From positions 1-64,000 of the forward strand of contig NZ_BFAQ01000030.1 of NCBI RefSeq assembly GCF_002933855.1: a DNA stretch of 64,000 bases, in the 5' to 3' direction. The notes under the pieces were generated by a model. It did no database searches and was not told the DNA's origin. It worked only from the letters and a program-made list of their open reading frames with translations. Origin of the DNA: Vibrio penaeicida. GTDB lineage: Bacteria; Pseudomonadota; Gammaproteobacteria; Enterobacterales; Vibrionaceae. Positions 34,025 to 41,937 of the stretch are shown one piece after another. Position numbers and translations under genes: made by a program. The stretch's first letter is position 1. Each line of letters begins with the position of its first letter.

Positions 34025-36112
34025 ATGTTAAATAAAACAGTATTTGCGCTGGCAGTGACCACTCTGCTCAGTGCATGCGGTGGTGGCGGTTCTTCAACCA
34101 ACGAGCCCGTACAAAAACCTACACCAACAAGCAAAACGATAACCGTCATCGACGGCTACCTCAGTAATGCTGCAGTGTGTATTGATAGAAATAAAAATGG
34201 TCAATGTGATACTGGCGAGCAACTTAGCACAACGACTGATGCATCTGGAAAGATAGCCATTGATAAAGCCGATCTTGCTTATCCTATCATTGCACAAGTG
34301 ATAGCCGGTCAGACGCAGGACTCAGACAATCCAGGCTACCTAAGCCATTCCTATGAAATGATTGCTGGCGCAGGTGAAGAGACCATTACACCATTTACGA
34401 CGTTAGCTAATATCCACAAAATGGATATGTCGGCATTAGCCGCAAGCTTAAACCTCCCTTTAGACGCTCTGACCGGAGATTACGTAGCTAAAAAGGTGTC
34501 GAACAACGACTCCGCCAAAGCACATTTGTTTGCACGCGCCATCACTCAACAATTTAGTGAAAACCTTTCAGATGCGGATGCCAACGACCTGCTTACAATG
34601 TCTGGCAAGCTGACCGCTGAAATAGCAAAGCTTGTTAACGAAGGTAAAGATCTGGATAGCGTGGATCTGGACTTCGATTCTGATGGTAAGGTCAAAAGAA
34701 AAGACAAATACCAAGGCTTAACGAAATATCTCGAATCTGGGAAGTTTTGGGTCACAACACTTAACAACAATGATTACTTACTTCAAACAGCAAATTTTGC
34801 AGATGGCAAAATGAATGGCTCTCTATTTGGCGCGACAGACAAGCCATATAAGATAGCGGGTAAGTCTTTAACGTTCACTGACTCGAATACGTCTATGGAC
34901 TTCTTCTATGTCACACCAGAATTGGCATTAAGCTTTTCCTCCATCAACCATTTACCACTGATTTGGAGTAAGCAAGATTTTGTTTCCGGTGTCGAAGCAA
35001 ATGTAAAGGCATCGGATTTAATCGGTAAACGCTGGTACCACATCCGCGATATTATCGACGTTGACCAGCACGCACAGCTTCAATTGGTCGAACTTCACTT
35101 TAAAGATGCTCAAACCGTTACCGTGAAGCCTTATAAGGAAAAAGCTTTTGATGCAAGTTGGACATTCACAGAAGGTACGCATAGTAATGGCGCGGCGAAA
35201 CAAACAATCGCGATCTCCTTTACCAATAACGCCCAACACGACAGCTTGAATAGGGAGGGTGCGCTCACACTCGTTACTCAGCTTCAAAGTAAAGGGGTTA
35301 TTCTTGTCGACAACTCTTCAAGCCAGCTAAAGTCGGATAACCTGCTTATAAAAAGTAAAGAGTTTGCACACTTTATCTATGAAGAGTGGGCACGAAACAC
35401 CGCACAGCCAATTTCAAATTTACATGCTTACCTTACAAAAAGACCAATGTATATCAGTGAATTTCGTAACAGCGCAGGCAGTCATTTCGACACCATTTTC
35501 TTTAGCTCTGGTAACCAACTTTCAACCAGTTATTGTGGCGGGTCTTCTGGGTGTAAAAATGTCCCGTACACAATAGCAAACCAAACTCTCGATTTTGACC
35601 AATATCAGTTTGAATTTATCGATACGAATACAACCTACTTGTTAAGTTTCGATAAAAACGATGAGCTGGCCATTTGGACTAATCAGCATTTTTGGAGAAC
35701 ATCCAAAAATATCGATGATTCGTTTGTTAAGGGAAATACTTTCTATCACCTTCGAGATATTACTTCTTCCACGCAACATGCTATTCCTGTTTTAACCACA
35801 CTAGCGTTTGGCGACGATAACACCGTCACCGTTACTCCAGAGGGCGAAACAGGGTTTACGGCAACATGGGAAGTCAAAGATTGGAAAGATCACAATCAAA
35901 AAGAGTACCGCATAATTGACATTGTTTTCCCTGAAGGAGAAAAGGATAGACCGAGTTTGCGCAAAGAAAACGGAATGAGACTAGAGGTTTGCTTCTCAAC
36001 ACCTAACCTATCTTTAACCGACAACCACTCAAGCATCGCGTTGAATCGAGATAACATGCTCTTCTCTAACGAAGCCTTAGCAAGATCAATTTATACGCGT
36101 TGGAAAAAGTAA
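34025..36112 (+). CDS. Large lipoprotein with duplicated domain, unknown function
   Basis: A 695-aa lipoprotein with lipobox LLSAC (Cys near residue 19), followed by GGGGSS and a Pro/Thr linker. Residues about 40-130 resemble a beta-sandwich module (VIDGYLSNAAVCIDRNKNGQ, CDTGEQLSTTTDASGK) common in marine lipoproteins. A helical section to about 230 follows. The C-terminal two thirds contain two related units: GKRWYHIRDIIDVDQHAQLQ ... DAQTVTVKPY ... FDASWTF and KGNTFYHLRDITSSTQHAIP ... DNTVTVTPEG ... FTATWEV, each preceded by a similar beta unit. It is probably an outer-membrane surface or periplasmic lipoprotein. No enzyme motif is seen. A strong terminator follows. Confidence 0.8.
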   Translation: MLNKTVFALAVTTLLSACGGGGSSTNEPVQKPTPTSKTITVIDGYLSNAAVCIDRNKNGQCDTGEQLSTTTDASGKIAIDKADLAYPIIAQVIAGQTQDSDNPGYLSHSYEMIAGAGEETITPFTTLANIHKMDMSALAASLNLPLDALTGDYVAKKVSNNDSAKAHLFARAITQQFSENLSDADANDLLTMSGKLTAEIAKLVNEGKDLDSVDLDFDSDGKVKRKDKYQGLTKYLESGKFWVTTLNNNDYLLQTANFADGKMNGSLFGATDKPYKIAGKSLTFTDSNTSMDFFYVTPELALSFSSINHLPLIWSKQDFVSGVEANVKASDLIGKRWYHIRDIIDVDQHAQLQLVELHFKDAQTVTVKPYKEKAFDASWTFTEGTHSNGAAKQTIAISFTNNAQHDSLNREGALTLVTQLQSKGVILVDNSSSQLKSDNLLIKSKEFAHFIYEEWARNTAQPISNLHAYLTKRPMYISEFRNSAGSHFDTIFFSSGNQLSTSYCGGSSGCKNVPYTIANQTLDFDQYQFEFIDTNTTYLLSFDKNDELAIWTNQHFWRTSKNIDDSFVKGNTFYHLRDITSSTQHAIPVLTTLAFGDDNTVTVTPEGETGFTATWEVKDWKDHNQKEYRIIDIVFPEGEKDRPSLRKENGMRLEVCFSTPNLSLTDNHSSIALNRDNMLFSNEALARSIYTRWKK

Positions 36113-36137
36113 ATTCTCTGAAAACATCACCACTTAT

Positions 36138-36165
36138 AAAGGCTGCGTTTTGCAGCCTTTTATTT
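36138..36165. terminator. Bidirectional terminator between lipoprotein and small gene
   Basis: AAAGGCTGC / GCAGCCTTT with loop GTTTT is followed by TATTT on the plus strand and TATAAG on the minus. It ends the lipoprotein transcript and lies against the end of the convergent small gene. Confidence 0.85.
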
Positions 36166-36405
36166 GGTTTTTTTTAACTTTAAACAAGCTAACTTCCTAT
36201 TCCAATACGATCTTAATCGTCCAACATACGTAACTACCCACTCTACAAACCGAGATAAGCCGCAGATCACCCTATAAAACCGGTGAATATCGGTTGAGCC
36301 ATAAAATTCATAGAAATCATTTTCTTCCTTCAATGTAGGCGTCTTTCTTTTCTCGATGCTTGGCACTTTGCAGCTGTTTGGATCGCGAGACATTGTTGTT
36401 TTCAT
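36160..36405 (-). CDS. Small basic protein of unknown function (81 aa)
   Basis: ATG 36405 is preceded by GGGAGGGGAAAG, one of the strongest ribosome sites in the window, which supports a real gene. The product starts MKTTMSRDPNSCKVPSIEKR, then an acidic/aromatic stretch (EENDFYEFYGSTDIHRFYRV), and ends with a basic tail (RSYWNRKLACLKLKKTK). It has no signal peptide and no domain I recognise. It is divergent from the LysR gene with about 78 bp between starts, the classic position of a LysR target. Confidence 0.55.
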   Translation of the reverse strand: MKTTMSRDPNSCKVPSIEKRKTPTLKEENDFYEFYGSTDIHRFYRVICGLSRFVEWVVTYVGRLRSYWNRKLACLKLKKTK

Positions 36406-36483
36406 CTTTCCCCTCCCTTGACTCAATACCAGAATACGGTTCATCATCTTTTTATCAATGGAGTGAAATGAAAGGTTCTTTTC

Positions 36484-37299
36484 ATGAATAAAAAGAATGT
36501 TGACTGGAATGATTTACAGTTGTTTCTTGCTGTGGCTCGTGAAGGCGGGCTTTCTGCTGCTGTAAAATCCACTCAGCGTAGCGCGGCAACGTTAGGAAGA
36601 AGAATGTACGCCCTAGAGCGGGGAATTGGGAAAGAACTGTTTATTCGACACGATAGAGGTTACGAGCTTCTAGCCGATGGGAAAAAGTTACTTGAAGAAC
36701 TCACTAACATTGAAGTAAAAATTCTTAGCCTTACCACTCCCGCTTCCGAGAGAGCAGTTAGACCTCTTGTCAAAATATCCGCAGGTACTTGGACAACATT
36801 ATTTCTTATAGAAAACCTCAATTCGCTATCAGAAGTATTGCCAGATATTCGCCTACGATTTGTATCTACCGAAAAAACGTTGAATATCACTCACCGAGAG
36901 GTGGTTATTGGGATCCGCAATACTCGTCCAACAGAGGAAACGTTAGCTTGTAGGAAACTAAAACGAGTAGATTTTGCACCCTACGCAACGCATTCCGCTC
37001 AAAATACTTGGATCAAAGTACAGGCAGATGTTCCTTCTGCTCGGTGGCTTGAGCGCCACGCAAGCGATGACGTAATTTGCGAGGTCAATGAACCAAGAAA
37101 CAGCCTTGATTTGGCACTAGCAGGGAAAGGCATAGCCTTGCTCCCTACGTTTATTGGTGATGCTCAGCCTTCACTCGTTCGAGCCGGAGCCATCATTGAT
37201 GAGTTAGGACACGATCAATGGCTAGTCACTCACCAAGATGATCGCTATCTTCCTGAAGTCCGTGGTTTGATCGACAGGCTGTGCCAATTTTTGGTGTAA
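36484..37299 (+). CDS. LysR-family transcriptional regulator
   Basis: A 271-aa regulator with an N-terminal winged helix-turn-helix (DWNDLQLFLAVAREGGLSAA, then STQRSAATLGRRMYALERGI, about residues 7-55) and a shortened effector domain from about 90 (VKISAGTWTTLFLIENLNSL). Typical LysR proteins are near 300 aa, so it is slightly short. No strong ribosome site is seen before ATG 36484. It is divergent from the small basic gene at 36160-36405, which is its most likely local target. The effector is unknown. Confidence 0.88.
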   Translation: MNKKNVDWNDLQLFLAVAREGGLSAAVKSTQRSAATLGRRMYALERGIGKELFIRHDRGYELLADGKKLLEELTNIEVKILSLTTPASERAVRPLVKISAGTWTTLFLIENLNSLSEVLPDIRLRFVSTEKTLNITHREVVIGIRNTRPTEETLACRKLKRVDFAPYATHSAQNTWIKVQADVPSARWLERHASDDVICEVNEPRNSLDLALAGKGIALLPTFIGDAQPSLVRAGAIIDELGHDQWLVTHQDDRYLPEVRGLIDRLCQFLV

Positions 37300-37318
37300 C
37301 CTTGAATTCAGCGGTCTT

Positions 37319-37735
37319 TTAACGCTGCGCCATCGGGTGATCTGGATTCAGTTGAAGCAAATCCCAAAGATTGCCGTACAAATCTTCAAATACGGCGACG
37401 GTGCCATAATCTTGTTCGCTGGGTTCACGCACGAAATGAATGCCTTTTTCTTTCATACTTTTGAAATCTCGCCAAAAATCATCGGTGCGCAAAAATAAAA
37501 ATACCCTACCGCCCGCTTGGTTTCCAATAAACGGTTTTTGCTCAGGCTTTGATGCTTTCGCCAGCAATAATGCAACACCATCGGAACCCGGAGGAGATAC
37601 CACAACCCAACGTTTATCCTGCTCTGGTTGGTAGGTGTCTTCTACTAATTCGAAGTTGAGTTTATTGACATAAAAGTCGAGCGCGTCATCGTAATCATCA
37701 ACGACGAGAGCAATATGGATGATACTTTGTTTCAT
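37319..37735 (-). CDS. VOC-family (glyoxalase/bleomycin-resistance fold) protein
   Basis: A 138-aa VOC-fold protein with two beta-alpha-beta-beta-beta units: IHIALVVDDYDDALDFYVNK near the start and the second unit near residues 75-130 (FLFLRTDDFWRDFKSMKEKG, then FEDLYGNLWDLLQL). A His at the start and a late Asp/Glu region are present, but the full four-ligand metal site of GloA is not obvious. It converges with the LysR gene. AGGGG precedes ATG 37735. The substrate is unknown. Confidence 0.85.
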   Translation of the reverse strand: MKQSIIHIALVVDDYDDALDFYVNKLNFELVEDTYQPEQDKRWVVVSPPGSDGVALLLAKASKPEQKPFIGNQAGGRVFLFLRTDDFWRDFKSMKEKGIHFVREPSEQDYGTVAVFEDLYGNLWDLLQLNPDHPMAQR

Positions 37736-38086
37736 GTGACAGCCCCTGATATTAAGTGGCTACATGTTATCAAACCGTCTTCGAGAACAAAGAGAATATT
37801 AGGACTAACCCAAATTCCAATCAGTCATGACCGAGCTAATTTGAATCAATTATGAGACTTAAGGTAACTCTTCATCCCATAACGTCATCGCCACATATGA
37901 TTGAAGTAGTGTTTACACTCTATTTTTCAGTGGATTAACAAACAACGGACTTAGGTTTCGGTTTTTAATGTAGTGGTTGTAATTGCACCATTATTGAACA
38001 AATATTAACCTACCTTCTGGAGCTTTTTCATTTGGCTCTGGTCGCTGATCCAATTTCTCGAATGCTGGTATGAGAGGGAGGAACCC
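37736..38086. other. Intergenic region between VOC and RHH genes
   Basis: About 350 bp between divergent genes. No convincing ORF, terminator or palindrome was seen; it should hold the promoters of both genes. The RHH gene has the ribosome site GAGGGAGGAA near its start. Confidence 0.5.
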
Positions 38087-38395
38087 ATGTGTTATATATT
38101 TGCTGGTCAATCGCCAGAGAATTACCAATTTGTCTCGCGCTCTGTTCGCCTAGGTGGTCATTCCACCAGCGTTCGGCTTGAGTCTAAGTTTTGGACGGTT
38201 ATTGATGAAATAGCCGCAGTTCAACATATGACAACGGGTCAGTTTCTTTCATTGCTTTATGATGAAGCCACCGACTTACATGGCGACATATCCAATTTTG
38301 CCTCACTGCTCCGATGCTCCTGCGTGATGTACCTTTCTCAGCCGGAAAAGGTACTCAAAACCGCCAAGCAGCAACTTCACGCTCAGGCTCATTGA
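38087..38395 (+). CDS. Ribbon-helix-helix domain protein
   Basis: A 102-aa small protein whose centre (SVRLGGHSTSVRLESKFWTV, then IDEIAAVQHMTTGQFLSLLY) is an RHH_4-type fold: a beta strand STSVRLE followed by two helices. RHH_4 proteins are small and probably bind DNA as dimers. The N-terminus contains a YIFAGQSPENYQFVSRSVRL lead. The end has two Cys (LLRCSCVMYL). A strong ribosome site GGGAGGAA precedes ATG 38087. Regulatory targets are unknown; the gloA-like/GMC genes start 170 bp downstream. Confidence 0.85.
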   Translation: MCYIFAGQSPENYQFVSRSVRLGGHSTSVRLESKFWTVIDEIAAVQHMTTGQFLSLLYDEATDLHGDISNFASLLRCSCVMYLSQPEKVLKTAKQQLHAQAH

Positions 38396-38459
38396 TCGAA
38401 TGAAGCTCTAAGCCGATGCCTATTACTGTTCCCCCTAATATCGAGATAGGTGTGGTCAT

Positions 38460-38506
38460 ATGTTAATAAAGTTACATTTTTTTAACATGTGGTAGCATAC
38501 TACCAC
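38460..38506 (+). promoter_or_regulatory. Two palindromes upstream of the VOC/GMC gene set
   Basis: ATGTTAA ... TTAACAT (38460-38488) is followed at once by GTGGTAG-CATA-CTACCAC (38489-38506). Both lie 60-110 bp before the start of the metal-site VOC gene at 38569. They look like operators, perhaps one for a dimeric regulator such as the RHH protein just upstream. The second could also be a small hairpin. Confidence 0.45.
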
Positions 38507-38568
38507 CACCTATCAGTGGTTCACGTTTATATTGATTGAAAAATCAATAACAGCAAAGTGAGCCACAA

Positions 38569-38964
38569 ATGACAAAAACCATTCACACCATGATTCGAGT
38601 ACTTAACTTGGATCGCTCCATTCAATTTTACTCGACTGCCCTTGGGTTAGAACTCGCGGATCAATATGAATTTGACGGGTTTACCTTAACCTATTTGCGC
38701 GATCCGAATTCAGGATTTGAAGTCGAGCTGACCCTGAATCACGACCGAGATTATCCCTACGAGCATGGCGATGCCTATGGCCACTTAGCGGTATGCATCG
38801 ACAATATAGAGCAAACTCATCACTCGTTAACTGAAGCGGGATTTACCCCTACTCCTGTTAAGTCGATGCAACATAACAACAAAACCATGGCGACGTTTTT
38901 TTTCTTAACCGATCCCGACGGTTACAAAATTGAATTCTTGCAAAAACATGGTCGATTTCAATAA
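38569..38964 (+). CDS. gloA: Glyoxalase I-like VOC enzyme
   Basis: A 131-aa protein close in layout to lactoylglutathione lyase. The four metal ligands of GloA are present: His in TIHTMIRV (about 6), Glu in VELTLNH (about 56), His in YGHLAVC (about 75) and Glu in KIEFLQ (about 126). It also has LDRSIQFYSTALGLEL near 15. GloA isomerises the methylglyoxal-glutathione hemithioacetal to lactoylglutathione. It starts a run of three same-strand genes with the GMC dehydrogenase pair (25 bp to the next gene), so a role with an aldehyde related to that pathway is possible. The symbol is by motif; it may not be the main genomic gloA. Confidence 0.75.
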   Translation: MTKTIHTMIRVLNLDRSIQFYSTALGLELADQYEFDGFTLTYLRDPNSGFEVELTLNHDRDYPYEHGDAYGHLAVCIDNIEQTHHSLTEAGFTPTPVKSMQHNNKTMATFFFLTDPDGYKIEFLQKHGRFQ

Positions 38965-38988
38965 CGGATTACACTGGAGGTCGTAAGG

Positions 38989-39519
38989 ATGAACGATCAA
39001 AACCTAAGTAGAAGAAAGTTTCTAAAACTCTCTTCCGTTAGTGCGGCAACGGCGCTAACACTCAGCCTTTCTGGATATTCGCTTGCTGGGCAAAAATGGC
39101 AAATGAAGGTCTCGAAACTCAATACCGAAGAAGCCAACTTACTACTGGCATTATGTCGACGTATCTACCCTCACCCGCACCTTGCCGATTTCTTTTATGG
39201 CGCGTGTGTGGAAAGCCTCGACGGGCAATTGTCTGGCGACAGCCTTGCCTCCTTTAAACAAGGATTGTCGACGCTCAATAAGAGTGGATTTTCTACGATG
39301 TCCGTAACGGCTCAAGACGCCGTTCTAAACAAGCTTTCCTCTGAACCATTCTTTCAAACAGTGCGAGGCAACATGGTGGTTTCTTTGTACAACAACCCCC
39401 AAATTTGGGCGAAGTTTGGCTATGAGGGTCCTTCCTTTTCAAAAGGAGGATATTTGCATCGCGGCTTTGATGACATTGATTGGCTGCCAGTGGAAAACAA
39501 GGAGGTGTCCAATGGCTAA
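38989..39519 (+). CDS. Tat-exported small subunit of a GMC dehydrogenase (gluconate 2-dehydrogenase subunit 3-like)
   Basis: A 176-aa protein with a twin-arginine signal SRRKFLKLSS then AATALTLSLSG, so it is exported folded, probably with its partner flavoprotein. The mature region (EEANLLLALCRRIYPHPHLADF and onwards) matches the small helical subunit found beside membrane-bound sugar/alcohol dehydrogenases. It overlaps the GMC flavoprotein gene by 8 bp, the start of which has AAGGAGG, so the two are made together and likely form a complex. The usual cytochrome c subunit is not found in the window. Confidence 0.82.
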   Translation: MNDQNLSRRKFLKLSSVSAATALTLSLSGYSLAGQKWQMKVSKLNTEEANLLLALCRRIYPHPHLADFFYGACVESLDGQLSGDSLASFKQGLSTLNKSGFSTMSVTAQDAVLNKLSSEPFFQTVRGNMVVSLYNNPQIWAKFGYEGPSFSKGGYLHRGFDDIDWLPVENKEVSNG

Positions 39520-41083
39520 ATTTGAACTTGCCGACAACAGCGTCGTGGTCGTGATTGGGTCTGGCGCTGGCGGGGGTACACTCGCCAATGAGCTGTGTCA
39601 AAAAGGAGTAAAGGTAGTGTGTTTGGAAGCTGGCACGCACTTAAATTACGCCAAAGACTTTAAAAATGATGAGTGGCACATGTTTGGCAAAGAAGCGTGG
39701 CTGGATAAAAGAACCACCTCTGGTACATGGGAGGTTGCACGCGATTTCCCTAACTTACCCGCATGGATTTGCAAAACCGTTGGCGGCTCAACTCTCCACT
39801 GGGCAGGCGCTAGTTTAAGAATTCAAGAACACGAGTTTAAGGCTCTCACTCACTACGGCGAAGTGAAAGACGCGGCGTTGCTCGATTGGCCTATCACCCT
39901 TGCGGAACTTGAACCTTATTATGATAAAGCCGAAGACAAAATGGGGGTCACGCGTACTCATGATATACCCGGCTTGCCGGGGAACAACAACTACAAGGTC
40001 ATGGAAGCGGGTGCCCGCAAACTCGGCTATAAGCAAGTCCATACGGGTAGAATGGCGATTAACTCTCAGCCCCGTGATGGTCGCCCTGGCTGCATGCAAC
40101 TTGGGTTTTGTTTTCAAGGGTGCCGAATGTCGGCTAAATGGTCGACGCTTTATACGGAAATCCCTAAGGCAGAAGCCACAGGGAATTTTGAACTGCGCTC
40201 AAGCAGCACAGTACTGAAAGTCACCCATAACGATAAAGGGCTCGTCGATGGTGTGCTCTATGCAGACAAAGACGGTAATCAACAGCACCAGAAAGCCAGA
40301 ATCGTCTGCATTGCAGGTAACTCCATTGAAAGCCCAAGAATATTGCTCAACTCCGCATCTAGCATGTTCCCAGATGGCTTAGCGAACAGCTCCGGTGAAG
40401 TGGGTCGAAACTACATGCGCCACATGACAGGATCGGTTTACGCGGAGTTCAGTAAGCCCGTTAACATGTACCGAGGCACCACCATGGCGGGAATCATTCA
40501 AGACGAATCGATTCACGATCCTAGCCGAGGGTTTGTGGGTGGATTTGAGATGGAAACCTTGTCTCTTGGCTTGCCCTTCATGGCCGCTTTCCTTAAACCC
40601 GGAGCATGGGGTACCGATTTTGCCAACTCAATGGAGCAATATGAACACATGGCAGGCATGTGGTTAGTCGGTGAAGACATGCCACGTTCCTCGAATCGTG
40701 TTTCACTGAATTCCGATGAATTGGACGCTAACGGTTTGCCCATACCTAACGTTCATTACGACGATCACCCCAATGATGTGGCGATGCGGGAGTACGCTTA
40801 CGAAAAAGGCGAACAAGTGTATGAAGCCGTCGGGGCAATCAAAACCCATCGCGTTGTGCCTTATCCTTCCACTCATAACTTAGGGACAAACCGAATGAGT
40901 GAGAAAGCGAAAGATGGTGTGGTTAACCGTTGGGGGCAAACCCACGATATCAAAAACCTCTTTGTATCGGACGGTAGCCAGTTCACCACAGGTGCGGCGG
41001 AAAATCCTACGCTAACCATCGTGGCACTCGCCATAAGGCAAGCGGATTACATTGCAGAGCAATTGGCAGCTCGAGCTCTATAG
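39512..41083 (+). CDS. GMC-family FAD dehydrogenase, large subunit
   Basis: A 523-aa flavoprotein starting at ATG 39512 with AAGGAGG at ideal distance; the longer frame overlaps the previous gene and is not used. The FAD Rossmann motif is VVVIGSGAGGGTLANE near 8-25, with Glu in VVCLEAG near 37. GGSTLHWAGASLR near 90 matches the GMC active region. The catalytic His lies in STHNLGTNRMSEKAK near 450, and NLFVSDGSQF near 480 is the second FAD-contact motif. It should oxidise a sugar or alcohol, passing electrons to a membrane partner through the small subunit and an absent cytochrome. The substrate is not known. Confidence 0.92.
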   Translation: MAKFELADNSVVVVIGSGAGGGTLANELCQKGVKVVCLEAGTHLNYAKDFKNDEWHMFGKEAWLDKRTTSGTWEVARDFPNLPAWICKTVGGSTLHWAGASLRIQEHEFKALTHYGEVKDAALLDWPITLAELEPYYDKAEDKMGVTRTHDIPGLPGNNNYKVMEAGARKLGYKQVHTGRMAINSQPRDGRPGCMQLGFCFQGCRMSAKWSTLYTEIPKAEATGNFELRSSSTVLKVTHNDKGLVDGVLYADKDGNQQHQKARIVCIAGNSIESPRILLNSASSMFPDGLANSSGEVGRNYMRHMTGSVYAEFSKPVNMYRGTTMAGIIQDESIHDPSRGFVGGFEMETLSLGLPFMAAFLKPGAWGTDFANSMEQYEHMAGMWLVGEDMPRSSNRVSLNSDELDANGLPIPNVHYDDHPNDVAMREYAYEKGEQVYEAVGAIKTHRVVPYPSTHNLGTNRMSEKAKDGVVNRWGQTHDIKNLFVSDGSQFTTGAAENPTLTIVALAIRQADYIAEQLAARAL

Positions 41084-41094
41084 CTTAGAACTCA

Positions 41095-41119
41095 ACACCG
41101 CAGTACTGTACTGCGGTGT
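41095..41119. terminator. Bidirectional terminator-type palindrome between GMC and phosphodiesterase genes
   Basis: ACACCGCAGTAC / GTACTGCGGTGT with a 1-nt centre is a perfect 12-bp inverted repeat. It lies between two convergent gene ends (41083 and 41134) and forms a long hairpin on either strand; only short T runs flank it. Confidence 0.75.
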
Positions 41120-41133
41120 ATATTTATGTATGG

Positions 41134-41937
41134 TTAGTCCACCAGCCCTTCTTTATCAAAGAATGGGAATGGTCCTTCATAGTCTCCAATGTAGCTAACA
41201 TGGCTCAACACTCCCTTGTCATCTACCTTGAATAATTGAATTGCCTTAGGTTCCATTTGAAACGCTGGGATCCCTTCTTTATCAAAGTCTAATGCGACGC
41301 TATGACTGTGCGAAGGCCCAACCCAAACTGGCACGCCCTTCCAAATGGCAGTAATAGTACGATGCAAATGCCCTGTTACAATCCCAACCACTGAATCAAA
41401 CGGTGCAATAACGTCCCATAACGCCTCAGCATTGTGCAGGTTTTGTACATCCATATGGTTTATTCCAACTTCCATCGGTGGGTGATGCACAAACAAAAGT
41501 ACGGGTTTGGACGTCTCCTTCAATTTCGATTGCAACCAATTTAGGCTAGTGCTAGCAATACACCCATGCGGCTTTTCGGGAATCGATGAATCCAGCCCAA
41601 TCAGCAGACAATGCTCTGTTTCCAGTGAGAAGTTACACTCAACAGAATCTTCAAAATCCACCAACTCTTTCAGCCCTTCACGTAAACGAACCTTGTGATC
41701 GTGATTGCCAGGAATAACGCGGACTGGCGCATTCAACTGGCTTAGCTCGTGCAGAACAATGGCGTATTCTTCATCTAATCCAAAATCGCCTAAGTCGCCT
41801 GTAATAACAACCAAGTCGACATTCAAACGGTTGATGTGTTGGACCGCATCTTTAAGGCACTGCAATGTATCAACTTTTTGATACGCGAGTTTACCTTCCT
41901 TTTTAATATGTAAATCAGTCAACTGAGCAATCAGCAT
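41134..41937 (-). CDS. Calcineurin-like phosphodiesterase, GpdQ/CpdA type
   Basis: A 267-aa class III metallophosphodiesterase. Metal-site motifs are DLH (near 8-10), GDLGDFG (near 47), GNHDHK (near 78), HHPP (near 150) and GHLHR (near 190), all in the usual order. The C-terminal ending YIGDYEGPFPFFDKEGL resembles GpdQ (glycerophosphodiesterase) endings more than CpdA. The gene overlaps the importer ATPase by 23 bp and has GGGAGC before the start, so it is made with the importer. The likely job is to cleave the imported phosphodiester, releasing glycerol-3-phosphate or another phosphomonoester. The substrate is inferred. Confidence 0.88.
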   Translation of the reverse strand: MLIAQLTDLHIKKEGKLAYQKVDTLQCLKDAVQHINRLNVDLVVITGDLGDFGLDEEYAIVLHELSQLNAPVRVIPGNHDHKVRLREGLKELVDFEDSVECNFSLETEHCLLIGLDSSIPEKPHGCIASTSLNWLQSKLKETSKPVLLFVHHPPMEVGINHMDVQNLHNAEALWDVIAPFDSVVGIVTGHLHRTITAIWKGVPVWVGPSHSHSVALDFDKEGIPAFQMEPKAIQLFKVDDKGVLSHVSYIGDYEGPFPFFDKEGLVD

